Assembly: GCF_000429025.1 (NCBI RefSeq) | Contig: NZ_KE386833.1 | Span: 758,582-822,581, forward strand | DNA: 64,000 nucleotides | Reading direction: 5' to 3' | From: Actinospineispora spinosispora DSM 44797 | Lineage (GTDB): Bacteria > Actinomycetota > Actinomycetes > Mycobacteriales > Pseudonocardiaceae | Shown: positions 47,109 through 56,138 of the stretch, piece by piece | Position numbering within the stretch: the first letter of the stretch is position 1 | Layout: each line of letters starts with the position of its first letter | Position numbers and translations under genes: made by a program | The notes under the pieces: model-generated | What the model was told of the DNA's origin: nothing | Database searches by the model: none | What the model saw: only the letters and a program-made list of their open reading frames with translations

Positions 47109-48722
47109 GTGGACTTCGAGGCAGAACTGGCCGCGGACGTCGTTGTCGTGGGGTTGGGTGCGGCGGGCGCCTGCGCGGCGATCGAGGCGGCAAGGGCGGG
47201 CGCTGAGGTCGTCGTGCTCGACCGGTTCAACGGCGGCGGTGCGAGCGCGATGTCCGGTGGCATCGTCTACGCGGGTGGCGGAACCACCATCCAGCGACAG
47301 GCGGGCGTGGAGGACACGCAGGAGGCGATGTTCGAGTACCTGCGGCGCGAGGTGGGCGACGTGGTGTCCGCCGAGACGCTGCGCCGCTTCTGTGACGGCA
47401 GCGTCGAGATGATCGACTGGCTGTCCGATCTCGGGGTGCCGTTCGAGGCCAGCCTGTGTCCGTACAAGACGTCGTATCCCAGCAACCGGCACTACCTCTA
47501 CTACTCGGGCAGTGAGGCGGCTGGAGGGTTCCGGGACGCGGCGAAACCTGCGCCACGAGGGCATCGGGCGCACGGCCGGGGGATCTCGGGGAAGGTGCTG
47601 TACGACCGAATGGCCGACGCGCTGCGTGCGCTCGGCGTCCGGGTGCTGACTCAGACCGCGGTGAAAGACCTGGTCACCGACGATTCGGGGCGGGTGGTCG
47701 GGGTGGAGTGTCGCCGGCTGACCGGCAAGCCTGCCGCGAAGCACCGGCGGCTGTCGAAGTACGCGGCGAAGCCGGGCGTCTACGCCCCGCCGCTGCGCAA
47801 GAGGCTGAACGCCCGGGCGGAGGCGGTGGAACGTCAGCACGCGAGGCCGCTGCGTGTCCACGCGCGCCGAGGTGTCGTGCTCGCCGCGGGTGGGTTCATC
47901 GAGAACCGGGAGATGATGCGGCGGCACGCGCCGGCCTTCCGGGGGGGTCTGCCGCTCGGGACCTCCGGTGACGACGGCAGCGGGATCCGGCTCGGCGAGT
48001 CGGCGGGCGGGGCGACCGCGGAGCTCGACTCGGTCTCGGTGTGGCGTTTCATCAGCCCGCCGAGCGCGTTCCTCGGGTCTCTGCTGGTGGATGCCAAGGG
48101 GCGGCGCATCTGTGACGAGTCGCGCTACGGCGCGGCGCTCGGGCACGCGATGGTCACCGAGCACGAGGGGCGTGGGTGGCTCATGGTCGACGCGGACCTG
48201 GTCAGGGAGGTCCGGCGGCAGATCGGCTCCCAGACGGTGTGGTTCCAGCGTATGCAGACCGAGTACCTGCTGCGGTCGAGGCGAGTGAGCGGCGTGACGG
48301 TGGAGGAGGTGGCCGCGAAGGCCGGAGTCGACGCCGAGGGTCTGCGTGCGACGGTCGAGGCGCACAACGCGGCGGCAGCCGCCGGTCTTCCCGACCCGGC
48401 GGGCAAGCCGGCCGAGTTCGTCCGACCGATGATCAAGGCACCGTTCGCGCTGCTGGACATCGCCGTCGGACCGAGCATGCTCTATCCGTGCCCGATGTTG
48501 ACGCTCGGCGGCCTGAGGGTGAACGAGGAGACCGGCGCCGTGCTGCGGTCGGACGGCGAGCCCGTCGCGGGACTGTTCGCGGCCGGTCGCACCGCCGTGG
48601 GGATCTGCTCGCGGTCCTATGTGAGCGGCTTGTCCCTGGCGGACTGCATCTTCTCCGGACGCCGGGCCGGGCGACACGTGCAGGCGGCCAGCGGGCTCGA
48701 CACAAACAAGAACGTGTTCTAG
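47109..48722 (+). CDS. FAD-binding oxidoreductase of the KstD/fumarate-reductase superfamily, 537 aa
   Basis: The N-terminal dinucleotide motif is VVVGLGAAGACAAIEAARAGAEV, and the C-terminus has PVAGLFAAGRTAVGICSRSYVSGLSLADC. It differs from KstD in its middle part (NRHYLYYSGSEAAGGFRDAAKPAPRGHRAHG), so the substrate is not obvious; it could be a second steroid dehydrogenase. TTTGGAGG is 6 bases before the GTG. Its own KstR box and the position between kstD and hsaA tie it to the steroid pathway. Confidence 0.8.
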   Translation: MDFEAELAADVVVVGLGAAGACAAIEAARAGAEVVVLDRFNGGGASAMSGGIVYAGGGTTIQRQAGVEDTQEAMFEYLRREVGDVVSAETLRRFCDGSVEMIDWLSDLGVPFEASLCPYKTSYPSNRHYLYYSGSEAAGGFRDAAKPAPRGHRAHGRGISGKVLYDRMADALRALGVRVLTQTAVKDLVTDDSGRVVGVECRRLTGKPAAKHRRLSKYAAKPGVYAPPLRKRLNARAEAVERQHARPLRVHARRGVVLAAGGFIENREMMRRHAPAFRGGLPLGTSGDDGSGIRLGESAGGATAELDSVSVWRFISPPSAFLGSLLVDAKGRRICDESRYGAALGHAMVTEHEGRGWLMVDADLVREVRRQIGSQTVWFQRMQTEYLLRSRRVSGVTVEEVAAKAGVDAEGLRATVEAHNAAAAAGLPDPAGKPAEFVRPMIKAPFALLDIAVGPSMLYPCPMLTLGGLRVNEETGAVLRSDGEPVAGLFAAGRTAVGICSRSYVSGLSLADCIFSGRRAGRHVQAASGLDTNKNVF

Positions 48723-48750
48723 TCTTGGGATGCGGGTAGAACGTGTTCCA
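48708..48750. promoter_or_regulatory. Tandem KstR boxes before hsaA
   Basis: AAGAACGTGTTCTA (48708-48721) overlaps the previous stop codon and lacks only the first T of the consensus. TAGAACGTGTTCCA (48737-48750) fits fully. They are 29 bases apart and stand 31 bases before the chosen hsaA start. Confidence 0.75.
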
Positions 48751-48780
48751 TCGATGTGTGAAGACGAAACGAGGCAGCGC

Positions 48781-49944
48781 GTGAGCGAGAAGGTCATCGA
48801 GGCCGTGCAGGAGCTGCTGCCGGCACTCCGGGAACGGGCCCAGGACGCGGAGGACGCGCGGCGGATCTCCGACGAGTCGGTCAAGGCACTGCAGGAGGCC
48901 GGTGTGTTCCGGCTGCTGCAGCCCGCCCGGTTCGGTGGCTACGAGGCCGACCCGCTCACCTTCTACACCGCCGTGCGGACGATCGCCGGCGCATGTGGCT
49001 CCACCGGCTGGGTGTCCTCGGTCCTCGGCGTCCACCCGTGGCAGCTGTCGCTGTTCCCGGGGCAGGCGCAGGACGACGTGTGGGGGGACGACCCGCACAC
49101 GCGTATGTCCTCGTCGTACGCCCCGACCGGCAAGGCGACGCTGGTGGACGGCGGGTACAGGCTGACCGGCCGGTGGGCCTTCTCCTCCGGCTGCGACCAC
49201 GCCACCTGGGTGTTGCTCGGCGGGATCGTGCTCGACGACAAGGGCAACCGGGTCGACTTCAAGACCTTCCTGCTGCCGATCAGCGACTACACGATCGACG
49301 ACGTCTGGCACACCGTCGGCCTGCGCGGCACCGGCAGCAACGACATCATCGTGAACGACGTCTTCGTGCCGGCACACCGCACGCTGAGCTTCATGGACAC
49401 CACCCGGTGCGTGTGTCCCGGGCAGGAGGTCAACCCCGGTGCGCTGTACCGGCTGCCGTTCGGCTCGGTGTTCTCCTACACGATCACCACACCGATCATC
49501 GGCATGGCGACCGGCGCCTACCAGGCGCACCTGGACTACATGAAGAAGCGCGTCCGGGTCTCCTACGGTTCGAAGGCGGCCGAGGACCCGTTCGCCCAGG
49601 TCCGGATCGCGGACGCGGCCAGCGAGATCGACGCCGCGTGGCTGCAGCTGGAGAACCACATGGGCGCGCTGACACGCCATGCAGAGGCCGGTGAGCAGAT
49701 CCCGATGCCGCTGCGGTTCGCGGTCCGCCGTGACCAGGTCAAGGGAACCGCCCGGTGCATCGCCGCGGTGGACAAGCTGTTCGAGAACTCGGGTGGCAAG
49801 TCGCTCAAGGTCGGTACGCCGATCCAGCGGTTCTGGCGCGACGCCCACGCCGGGCGCGGCCATGCGATCAACGATCCGGAGCGGGCGTTGTCGATGTTCG
49901 GCGCGATGGAGCTCGGGCTCCCGGTCCAGGACGCGATGGTGTGA
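48781..49944 (+). CDS. hsaA: 3-HSA hydroxylase oxygenase component (HsaA), 387 aa
   Basis: A flavin-dependent monooxygenase with acyl-CoA dehydrogenase fold; GSTGWVSSVLGVHPWQLSLF, FSSGCDHATWVLLGG, GLRGTGSNDI and RFWRDAHAGRGHAINDPERAL match HsaA. It hydroxylates the phenolic secosteroid 3-HSA to the catechol 3,4-DHSA, using reduced flavin from HsaB. GTG 48781 (GAGG 6 bases upstream) is preferred; an ATG at 48754 lies only 3 bases after the KstR box. It begins the hsaA-hsaD-hsaC operon. Confidence 0.94.
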   Translation: MSEKVIEAVQELLPALRERAQDAEDARRISDESVKALQEAGVFRLLQPARFGGYEADPLTFYTAVRTIAGACGSTGWVSSVLGVHPWQLSLFPGQAQDDVWGDDPHTRMSSSYAPTGKATLVDGGYRLTGRWAFSSGCDHATWVLLGGIVLDDKGNRVDFKTFLLPISDYTIDDVWHTVGLRGTGSNDIIVNDVFVPAHRTLSFMDTTRCVCPGQEVNPGALYRLPFGSVFSYTITTPIIGMATGAYQAHLDYMKKRVRVSYGSKAAEDPFAQVRIADAASEIDAAWLQLENHMGALTRHAEAGEQIPMPLRFAVRRDQVKGTARCIAAVDKLFENSGGKSLKVGTPIQRFWRDAHAGRGHAINDPERALSMFGAMELGLPVQDAMV

Positions 49945-49946
49945 CG

Positions 49947-50822
49947 ATGACTTCCAGTACAGCGGCGAACCTGCGGGAAGGTCAGTTCGCGGACGTCGAG
50001 CCGGGTGTCCGGCTGCACTACCACCAGGCAGGGGAGCAACACGACGAGGCGGTCGTGATGCTGCACGGTGGTGGCCCGGGCGCGACCGGATGGAGCAACT
50101 TCGGCCGCAACCTCGAGGTGCTGGCCGGCTCGCTGCGCACGGTCGCGGTGGATCAACCGGGCTTCGGTGGCTCGGGGTCGCCGATCGAGGGCAGCCACTA
50201 CTTCACCCACAGCGCGGACACCCTGCTCGGGCTGCTCGACCATCTGGGGATCGAACGGGCCCATCTGGTCGGCAACTCGCTCGGTGGCGGAACCGCGGTC
50301 CGGTTCGCCCTGCGCCACCCGGACCGTGCGGGGCGTCTGGTGCTGATGGCTCCCGGTGGCCTGACCCTGAACGTGTTCGCACCCGAGCCGACCGAAGGGA
50401 TCAAGAAGCTGTTCGGCTTCGCCGCGCCGCCCGGGCCGTCCCGCAAGAAGCTGGAGGGCTTCCTCCGGACCATGGTGCACAACCAGGAGCTGGTCACCGA
50501 GGAGCTCATCGACGAGCGGTTCGCCGCCGCGAGCAACCCGGACACGTTGGCCGCGATGGCCGTCATGGGTCGCATGATCATGTCGGCTCCGGAGGAGGGC
50601 ATGCTGTGGCGAGAGGCCCACAAGCTGCGTCAACGGGTGCTGTTGGTGTGGGGGCGCGAGGACCGGGTCATCCCGATGGACGGGGCACTGGTCGCGCTCA
50701 AGCAGATTCAGCGGGCGCAGCTGCATGTCTTCGGCGGCTGTGGACACTGGGCGCAGGTCGAGCGGTTCGACGAGTTCAACCGGCTCGTGCTGGACTTCCT
50801 GGGTAAGCGGGGTGGGTCGTGA
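49947..50822 (+). CDS. hsaD: 4,9-DSHA hydrolase (HsaD), 291 aa
   Basis: A meta-cleavage product hydrolase of the alpha/beta fold: oxyanion MLHGGGPGATGWSNF, nucleophile GNSLGGG (Ser111), GREDRVIP (Asp239) and GCGHW (His267). It cleaves the ring-opened product of HsaC to HIP-propanoate precursor and a hydroxyhexadienoate. The ATG is 2 bases after the hsaA stop. The stop overlaps the hsaC GTG. Confidence 0.95.
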   Translation: MTSSTAANLREGQFADVEPGVRLHYHQAGEQHDEAVVMLHGGGPGATGWSNFGRNLEVLAGSLRTVAVDQPGFGGSGSPIEGSHYFTHSADTLLGLLDHLGIERAHLVGNSLGGGTAVRFALRHPDRAGRLVLMAPGGLTLNVFAPEPTEGIKKLFGFAAPPGPSRKKLEGFLRTMVHNQELVTEELIDERFAAASNPDTLAAMAVMGRMIMSAPEEGMLWREAHKLRQRVLLVWGREDRVIPMDGALVALKQIQRAQLHVFGGCGHWAQVERFDEFNRLVLDFLGKRGGS

Positions 50823-51721
50823 TCCGGTCGCTGGGTTACATGCGCATCGAGGCCACCGATGTGGCGGCGTGGCGCGAGTACGGGCTCAAGGTCCTCGGCA
50901 TGGTCGAGGGCAAGGGCGCTCAGCAGGACGCTCTCTACCTGCGGATGGACGACTTCCCGGCTCGGCTGGTGATCGTTCCCGGTGAGCACGACCGTCTCGC
51001 GGTGTCCGGTTGGGAGACGGCGAACGCCGCCGGTCTCGCGGCGGTGCGGGACAGCCTCGACCACGCCGGTGTGGCCTACAAGGAGGGCACCGCCGCCGAG
51101 CTCGCCGACCGCCGGGTCGACGAGCTCATCCGCTTCGAGGATCCGTCCGGCAACGTGCTCGAGGTCTTCCACGGCGCGGCACTGGAACACCGCAGGGTGG
51201 TGAGCCCGTACGGGCACCGGTTCGTCACGGGGGAACAGGGCCTGGGCCACGTCGTGCTGTCCACGAAGGACGACGAGGCGTCGCTGCGCTTCTACCGCGA
51301 CGTGCTCGGGTTCCGGCTGCGCGACTCGATGCGGCTGCCACCGCAGCTGGTCGGCCGACCTGCGGACGGGCCGCCGGCCTGGTTGCGCTTCTTCGGCTGC
51401 AACCCCCGGCATCACAGCCTGGCGTTCCTCCCGATGCCCACGCCCAGCGGGATCGTGCACCTCATGGTGGAGGTCGAGGACGTCGACGACGTGGGCCTCG
51501 CGCTGGACCGCGCGAACCGCCGCAAGGTGAAGATGTCCGCGACGCTGGGCAGGCACGTCAACGACAAGATGCTCTCCTTCTACATGAAGACACCCGGCGG
51601 ATTCGACGTCGAGTTCGGGACGGAGGGCCTCGAGGTCGACGACACGGACTGGATCGCGCGGGAGAGCACCGCGGTCAGTCTCTGGGGCCATGACTTCAGC
51701 ATCGGCGCCCGCGAACAGTGA
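50819..51721 (+). CDS. hsaC: Extradiol dioxygenase for 3,4-DHSA (HsaC), 300 aa
   Basis: A type I extradiol dioxygenase with two VOC-like repeats; the catalytic iron ligands are His144 (GLGHVVLS), His214 (GIVHLMVEV) and Glu265 (DVEFG). It opens ring A of the catechol steroid. The GTG overlaps the hsaD stop (GTGA) and the stop overlaps the OYE-like gene start. Confidence 0.95.
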   Translation: MIRSLGYMRIEATDVAAWREYGLKVLGMVEGKGAQQDALYLRMDDFPARLVIVPGEHDRLAVSGWETANAAGLAAVRDSLDHAGVAYKEGTAAELADRRVDELIRFEDPSGNVLEVFHGAALEHRRVVSPYGHRFVTGEQGLGHVVLSTKDDEASLRFYRDVLGFRLRDSMRLPPQLVGRPADGPPAWLRFFGCNPRHHSLAFLPMPTPSGIVHLMVEVEDVDDVGLALDRANRRKVKMSATLGRHVNDKMLSFYMKTPGGFDVEFGTEGLEVDDTDWIARESTAVSLWGHDFSIGAREQ

Positions 51722-52887
51722 ACGGGGTGTTCGGACCGGCCCGTCTCGGGCCGGTCCGGCTACGCAACCGGATCATCAAGGCGGCCACCTTCGAGGGGCG
51801 TACACCGCGCGGCGTGGTCACCGACGAGCTGATCGAGTTCCACCGGGCCGTCGCGGCAGGTGGTGCGGCGATGACGACCGTGGCCTACTGCGCGGTGGCA
51901 CCCGAGGGCCGGACCGAACGCCGGCAGATCGTCATGGGACCGGATGTCGTGCCTGGCCTGCGTCGGCTCACCGATGCGGTGCACCGGGAGGGTGCCGCCG
52001 CATCCGCCCAGCTGGGGCATGCGGGCCCGGTCTCGGACTCGAGCTCGACGGGGAACGCTGCCCTGGCGCCGTCCTGGCGGCTCAACCCGATGAGCATGCG
52101 GATCACCCGCGCCGCGACCGAGGACGACCTGCGGCGGATCGTGCGGGTCCACGCCGACGCGGCATGGACCGCCGTGGAGTCCGGTTTCGACGCCGTTGAA
52201 CTGCACTTCGGGCACAACTACCTGATCAGCTCGTTCCTGAGCCCTCGGTTCAACCGTCGGCGCGACGAGTGGAACGGCTCGACGGAGAAGCGGGCGCGGC
52301 TGGCCCGCGACGTGGCCCGCGCGGTACGCGAGCGGGTCGGCGACCGGATCGCGGTGCTGGCGAAGTTCGGCATGGACGACGGTGTGCGCGGTGGTCTGCG
52401 ACCCGAGGAAAGCCTCACGGTCGCCCGCCTGCTGCAGGCCGACGGCGCGCTCGACGCCCTGGAACTGACCTGCGGCAGCTCACTCGGCAACCCCATGTAC
52501 CTGTTCCGGGGCGACGTGCCGGTGCGCGAGTTCGCCGGCGCGTTCCGGCAACCGCTGCGCGCCGGCATCCGTCTGTTCGGACGTGCCGTGCTGCACGAGT
52601 ACCTGTACGAGGATGCGTACCTGCTGCCCGAGGCCCGGAAGTTCCGGGCCGCGCTGACCATGCCGCTGGTACTCCTCGGCGGTGTGACCAGCCGCCGGGT
52701 CATGGATCACGCGATGGTCGAAGGGTTCGACTTCGTAGCGATGGGTCGAGCGCTGCTGATGGAGCCGGACCTGCCGAACCGGCTGCGGACCGAACCCATG
52801 GCGCGGTCGGCGTGTACGCACTGCAACAAATGCATGCCGACCATCTACACCGGCACCCGCTGCGTCCTCGCCGCCCATACCTCGTGA
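51718..52887 (+). CDS. Old-yellow-enzyme-family flavin reductase with Fe-S cysteines, 389 aa
   Basis: An FMN TIM barrel: LGPVRLRNRIIKAATFEG, QLGHAGPV, FDAVELHFGHNYLISSFLSPRFNRRRDEWNGS and MGRALLMEPDLPNRL. Four cysteines near the end (366, 369, 372 and 382; ACTHCNKC...RC) recall the 4Fe-4S site of 2,4-dienoyl-CoA reductase relatives, but the C-terminal NAD(P) domain is absent. The GTG overlaps the hsaC stop, so it is in the hsa operon where hsaB often sits. Possibly reduces an enone intermediate. The stop codon lies inside the arm of the hairpin at 52879. Confidence 0.82.
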   Translation: MNGVFGPARLGPVRLRNRIIKAATFEGRTPRGVVTDELIEFHRAVAAGGAAMTTVAYCAVAPEGRTERRQIVMGPDVVPGLRRLTDAVHREGAAASAQLGHAGPVSDSSSTGNAALAPSWRLNPMSMRITRAATEDDLRRIVRVHADAAWTAVESGFDAVELHFGHNYLISSFLSPRFNRRRDEWNGSTEKRARLARDVARAVRERVGDRIAVLAKFGMDDGVRGGLRPEESLTVARLLQADGALDALELTCGSSLGNPMYLFRGDVPVREFAGAFRQPLRAGIRLFGRAVLHEYLYEDAYLLPEARKFRAALTMPLVLLGGVTSRRVMDHAMVEGFDFVAMGRALLMEPDLPNRLRTEPMARSACTHCNKCMPTIYTGTRCVLAAHTS

Positions 52888-52928
52888 GTGGTACGGGCGC
52901 CTATGGGTGCCCGTACCACTCACGAGGT
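52879..52928. terminator. Long hairpin joining two convergent stops (CGTGAGTG family)
   Basis: Arms 52879-52898 and 52909-52928 pair perfectly (20 bp) and extend through a G-U and two further pairs to a TATG loop. The stop of the OYE-like gene is in the left arm, and the FadE33-like stop starts at the last base of the right arm. CTCGTGAGTGG is shared in part with the hairpins at 11804 and 26182. Confidence 0.75.
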
Positions 52929-54013
52929 CAGAGGACCCGCGCGGCCAGGCGGGTCACGTGCTCGTGGGGCTGGCCCAGCAGCTGGGCCGAGCCGTGGGCC
53001 CGTTTGAAGTAGCGATGTGCCTCGTGCTCCCACGTGATGGCGATGCCACCATGGATCTGGACCATCTCGGCTGCCGCGCGGCATGCGGTCTCGCTGGCGT
53101 GGGTCTTGGCGACCGCGGCCAGGAGCGGCAGCGTGGCGCCACCCGCCCGAGCCGCCGCCCACACCGCCGACCGCGCGGTCTCGACCTGCACGTATAGATC
53201 GGCCATGCGGTGCTGCAACGCCTGGAACAGTGCGATCGGGTGCCCGTACTGCACGCGCTGCTGGGTGTAGGCGACCGTCGCGTCGAGGCAGTGCGCGGAC
53301 GCCCCGACCTGTTCGGCCGCCAGCGCGACACAGCCGACGTCCCGGACGTTCGCCAGTGCGGCCGCATGGTCGACGTCGGCGCCCAACGGGCGGGCCGCGC
53401 AGCCGTCGAACGTCACGGTGGCCAGCGGTCGCGAGCCGTCCAACGCCACGGCGGCCGCGCGGACCGTGTCGCCAGGGTCGACCTCGAACAACCGCACCCA
53501 GCCCCGCTCGTCGCGCGCGGCGACCACGAACACGTCGGCGGCCGCGCCGTCCAGCACGTAGTGTGCCGTGCCGTGCAGCCGGCCGTCCCAGTGGCAGACC
53601 GGCGCGAGCGGGTCCCAGGTACCCCGCTCGCCCGCCCAGACCAGCGAGGCGACGGTGTCGCCTCGGGCGACCCGGGGGAGCAGGCGGGCGCAGGCCTCGT
53701 CGTCACCGGTGCCCAGCAGGGCGGTCGTCGCGATAACGGCGGAACCGAGCATGGGAGCGGGGGTGAGGGTGCGGCCCAGCTCCTCGAGCACGACGCACAC
53801 CTCGGGCAGTCCCGCACCGGCACCGCCGAAGCGTTCCGGGACGGCCAGCGAGGCGACCTCGATCTCGCCGCACAACTTCGCCCAGGCGCCCTCGCCGGGG
53901 GTGCGGTGGAGCAGTGTCCGAACGGCGGCGCGCAGGGCGTCCAGCGCTTCGGTGTGCTCGGCGTCGTCGGTCTCGGGGATCGGGTCGGCTCCGGTCACGT
54001 CGATGCCGCTCAT
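52928..54013 (-). CDS. Acyl-CoA dehydrogenase subunit, FadE33-like, 361 aa
   Basis: The C-terminal half has YTQQRVQYGHPIALFQALQHRMADLYV and the motif HGGIAITWEHEAHRYFKRAH, where the T-W-E-H element is typical of one partner in the two-chain steroid dehydrogenases. The N-terminal half is divergent (acyl pocket). It overlaps the next-upstream gene by 4 bases. The order fadD3-(echA)-three fadE copies the mycobacterial fadD3-fadE31-fadE32-fadE33 block for ring C/D (HIP) breakdown. Orthology is assigned by order and general likeness. Confidence 0.78.
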   Translation of the reverse strand: MSGIDVTGADPIPETDDAEHTEALDALRAAVRTLLHRTPGEGAWAKLCGEIEVASLAVPERFGGAGAGLPEVCVVLEELGRTLTPAPMLGSAVIATTALLGTGDDEACARLLPRVARGDTVASLVWAGERGTWDPLAPVCHWDGRLHGTAHYVLDGAAADVFVVAARDERGWVRLFEVDPGDTVRAAAVALDGSRPLATVTFDGCAARPLGADVDHAAALANVRDVGCVALAAEQVGASAHCLDATVAYTQQRVQYGHPIALFQALQHRMADLYVQVETARSAVWAAARAGGATLPLLAAVAKTHASETACRAAAEMVQIHGGIAITWEHEAHRYFKRAHGSAQLLGQPHEHVTRLAARVL

Positions 54014-54996
54014 CGCAGTGCCTCCCGAACCTTGGCCCGGTGCACGGCCGGCGTTCCCCAGGTTCCGATCAGCGCGCGCACCTTGGTGAGCGACAACGAC
54101 AGGTCGTGTTCGAGGGTGTACCCGATCGCCCCGTGCACCTGCAGCGCCGTACGCGCGGCCCGATGCGCGGCCGTGCCGGCGGCGACCTTGGCAGCGGAGA
54201 CGTCCCGGCCTGCCGTCGCGGACCGGCTGTCGAGCGCGACCGCCGCTCCGTACAGCAGCGGACGGGCAAGCTCCAGCCCGACATGGACGTCGGCGAGCTG
54301 GTGTGCGACCGACTGGAACGACCCGATCGGCCTGCCGAACTGTTCACGCTGGCCCGCGTAGGCGACGGCCTGTTCCAACAGGCCGGTGCCCGCGCCGACG
54401 AGCTGCGCGGCGCAGGCCAGCACGCCGAAGTCGAACGCCCGGTTCACCGCGTCCGGGACATCGGTGGCCATCGGCCGGATCGGGCCGAGGCGGAACAGCC
54501 GCCGCGCCGGATCGAGTGACCGCAGCGGTCCCTCGACGGTGCCCTCGGCGACGCCGACCGATCCGTCCCCGGGGTTCACGGCCACGAGGATCCCTGTGAC
54601 GTCGGCGTCGAGGGCCAGCGGAACGTGGGGCGGCGCGACCATGCCGGCCAGCAACTCACCCTCGGCCAGCGCCGCGAGCCGCTCCAGGTCGCCCAGCTGA
54701 GCGAGCAGTGTGGGCACCGCCGCGATCGACTCGACGACCGGGCCGGGCACAGCGTGCCGCCCGAGCTGCTCGAAGGCGACGACCAGGTCGACCGGGTGTG
54801 CACCGAGGCCAGCCGCCCGCTCCGGTACGGCGAGCGCTGTGACCCCCAGCTCGGCGAGCTGCTTCCACAGCCCCAGCCCCGGCGAGGTGTCCTCGGCGGC
54901 CCAGGCGCGAGCGACCGTGGGTACGTCGGAGTCGCTCAGCAGCTGATGCAGGCTGTCGGCGAACTGCCGTTGTTCGGTGTCCAGGGTGAATCTCAT
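54010..54996 (-). CDS. Acyl-CoA dehydrogenase subunit, FadE32-like, 328 aa
   Basis: Short for an acyl-CoA dehydrogenase (328 versus ~380 aa), with YAGQREQFGRPIGSFQSVAHQLADVHV and ALQVHGAIGYTLEHDLSLSLTKV. It lacks the usual GTxxIQ helix end, as expected of the partner subunit in heteromeric FadE pairs. ATG 54996 overlaps the FadE31-like stop (ATGA). In Mycobacterium FadE32 acts on the late opened C/D-ring CoA ester. Confidence 0.78.
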   Translation of the reverse strand: MRFTLDTEQRQFADSLHQLLSDSDVPTVARAWAAEDTSPGLGLWKQLAELGVTALAVPERAAGLGAHPVDLVVAFEQLGRHAVPGPVVESIAAVPTLLAQLGDLERLAALAEGELLAGMVAPPHVPLALDADVTGILVAVNPGDGSVGVAEGTVEGPLRSLDPARRLFRLGPIRPMATDVPDAVNRAFDFGVLACAAQLVGAGTGLLEQAVAYAGQREQFGRPIGSFQSVAHQLADVHVGLELARPLLYGAAVALDSRSATAGRDVSAAKVAAGTAAHRAARTALQVHGAIGYTLEHDLSLSLTKVRALIGTWGTPAVHRAKVREALR

Positions 54997-56132
54997 CGGC
55001 GTCCCCTCGGTAGCCCGAGCAGCCGCTCCGCGACCACCCCGCGCTGGATCTCGTTCGTGCCCGCGTAGATCGGGCCGGAGAGGGCGAACAGCCAACCATC
55101 GGTCCAGCGCCCGGTGAGCTCGGCTTCCGGCCCGAGCAGGTCCAGCGCCGTCTCGTGCAACGCCAGGTCGAGCTCGGACCAGGTGAGCTTGTCGATGCTG
55201 GACTCGGGCCCCAGCGCGCCACCCTCGGCGAGCGTGGTGACCGTGCCCAGGGTGCGCAGGCGGTAGGCCTGAGCGGTGATCCAGGCGTCGGTGACCCGAT
55301 CGGCCATGGCGGTGTCGGCCGGATCACCGACCTCGCGCCACAGGTCGACCAGCCGGGCGGCCGTGGCGAGGAACCGGCCGGGACTGCGCAGCGACAGTCC
55401 CCGTTCGCTGCTGGTCGTGCTCATCGCGACCCGCCAGCCCGCGCCGACCTCACCGAGGACGTCCTCGTCGGGCACGAACACGTCGTCTAGGAACAGCTCG
55501 GCGAACCCGGCCCGGCCGTCCAGGTGCAGGATCGGGCGTACCGTGACGCCCTCGGCGCGCAGGTCGAACAGGAAGTACGTCATGCCCGCGTGCCGGGAGG
55601 CGTCCGGGTCGGTGCGGAACAGCCCGAAGGCGCGGTCACCGATCGGGGCCCGGGAGCTCCAGGTCTTCTGGCCGTTGAGCAGCCAGCCGCCCTCGGTCCG
55701 GACGGCCGTGGCGCGGATGGCGGCCAGGTCGCTACCGGCGCCGGGTTCGGACCAGGCCTGCGCCCAGACGTCCTCGGCCCGGGCCATCCGGGGCAGGTAC
55801 CGGTCGCGTTGCTGCTGGGTCCCGTGCTCGAACAGTGTCGGAGCGAGCAGGAACAACCCGTTCTGGCCGATCCGGGCGGGAGCACCCGCGGCGTGGTACT
55901 CGTCCTCGAAGACGAGCCATTCCAGCAACGGGACACCCCGGCCGCCGTACTCCTCGGGCCAGCTCACGACGGACAGCCGTGCGTCGGCCAGCTGCCGTTC
56001 CCATGCCCGGTGCGCCTGAGCGCCCTCCTCGGTGTCCATCGGGGGCAACGGCTCGGCCGGAACATGCTCTGCCAGCCAGGTACGCACCTCGTCGCGGAAC
56101 CGTTCCGCGTCGGTGCCGAGCTCGAGATCCAC
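54993..56132 (-). CDS. Acyl-CoA dehydrogenase subunit, FadE31-like, 379 aa
   Basis: A full-length dehydrogenase: WAQAWSEPGAGSDLAAI (FAD-binding), LNGQKTWSSRAPIGDRAF and the C-terminal IYAGTNEIQRGVVAERLLGLP. The residue that is the catalytic Glu in MCAD (YEGT) is Ala here, so the base must be elsewhere or in the partner subunit. The start is GTG 56132, 6 bases after the echA stop. Probably pairs with one of the two shorter FadE proteins downstream. Confidence 0.82.
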   Translation of the reverse strand: MDLELGTDAERFRDEVRTWLAEHVPAEPLPPMDTEEGAQAHRAWERQLADARLSVVSWPEEYGGRGVPLLEWLVFEDEYHAAGAPARIGQNGLFLLAPTLFEHGTQQQRDRYLPRMARAEDVWAQAWSEPGAGSDLAAIRATAVRTEGGWLLNGQKTWSSRAPIGDRAFGLFRTDPDASRHAGMTYFLFDLRAEGVTVRPILHLDGRAGFAELFLDDVFVPDEDVLGEVGAGWRVAMSTTSSERGLSLRSPGRFLATAARLVDLWREVGDPADTAMADRVTDAWITAQAYRLRTLGTVTTLAEGGALGPESSIDKLTWSELDLALHETALDLLGPEAELTGRWTDGWLFALSGPIYAGTNEIQRGVVAERLLGLPRGRR

Positions 56133-56138
56133 CCGCGG

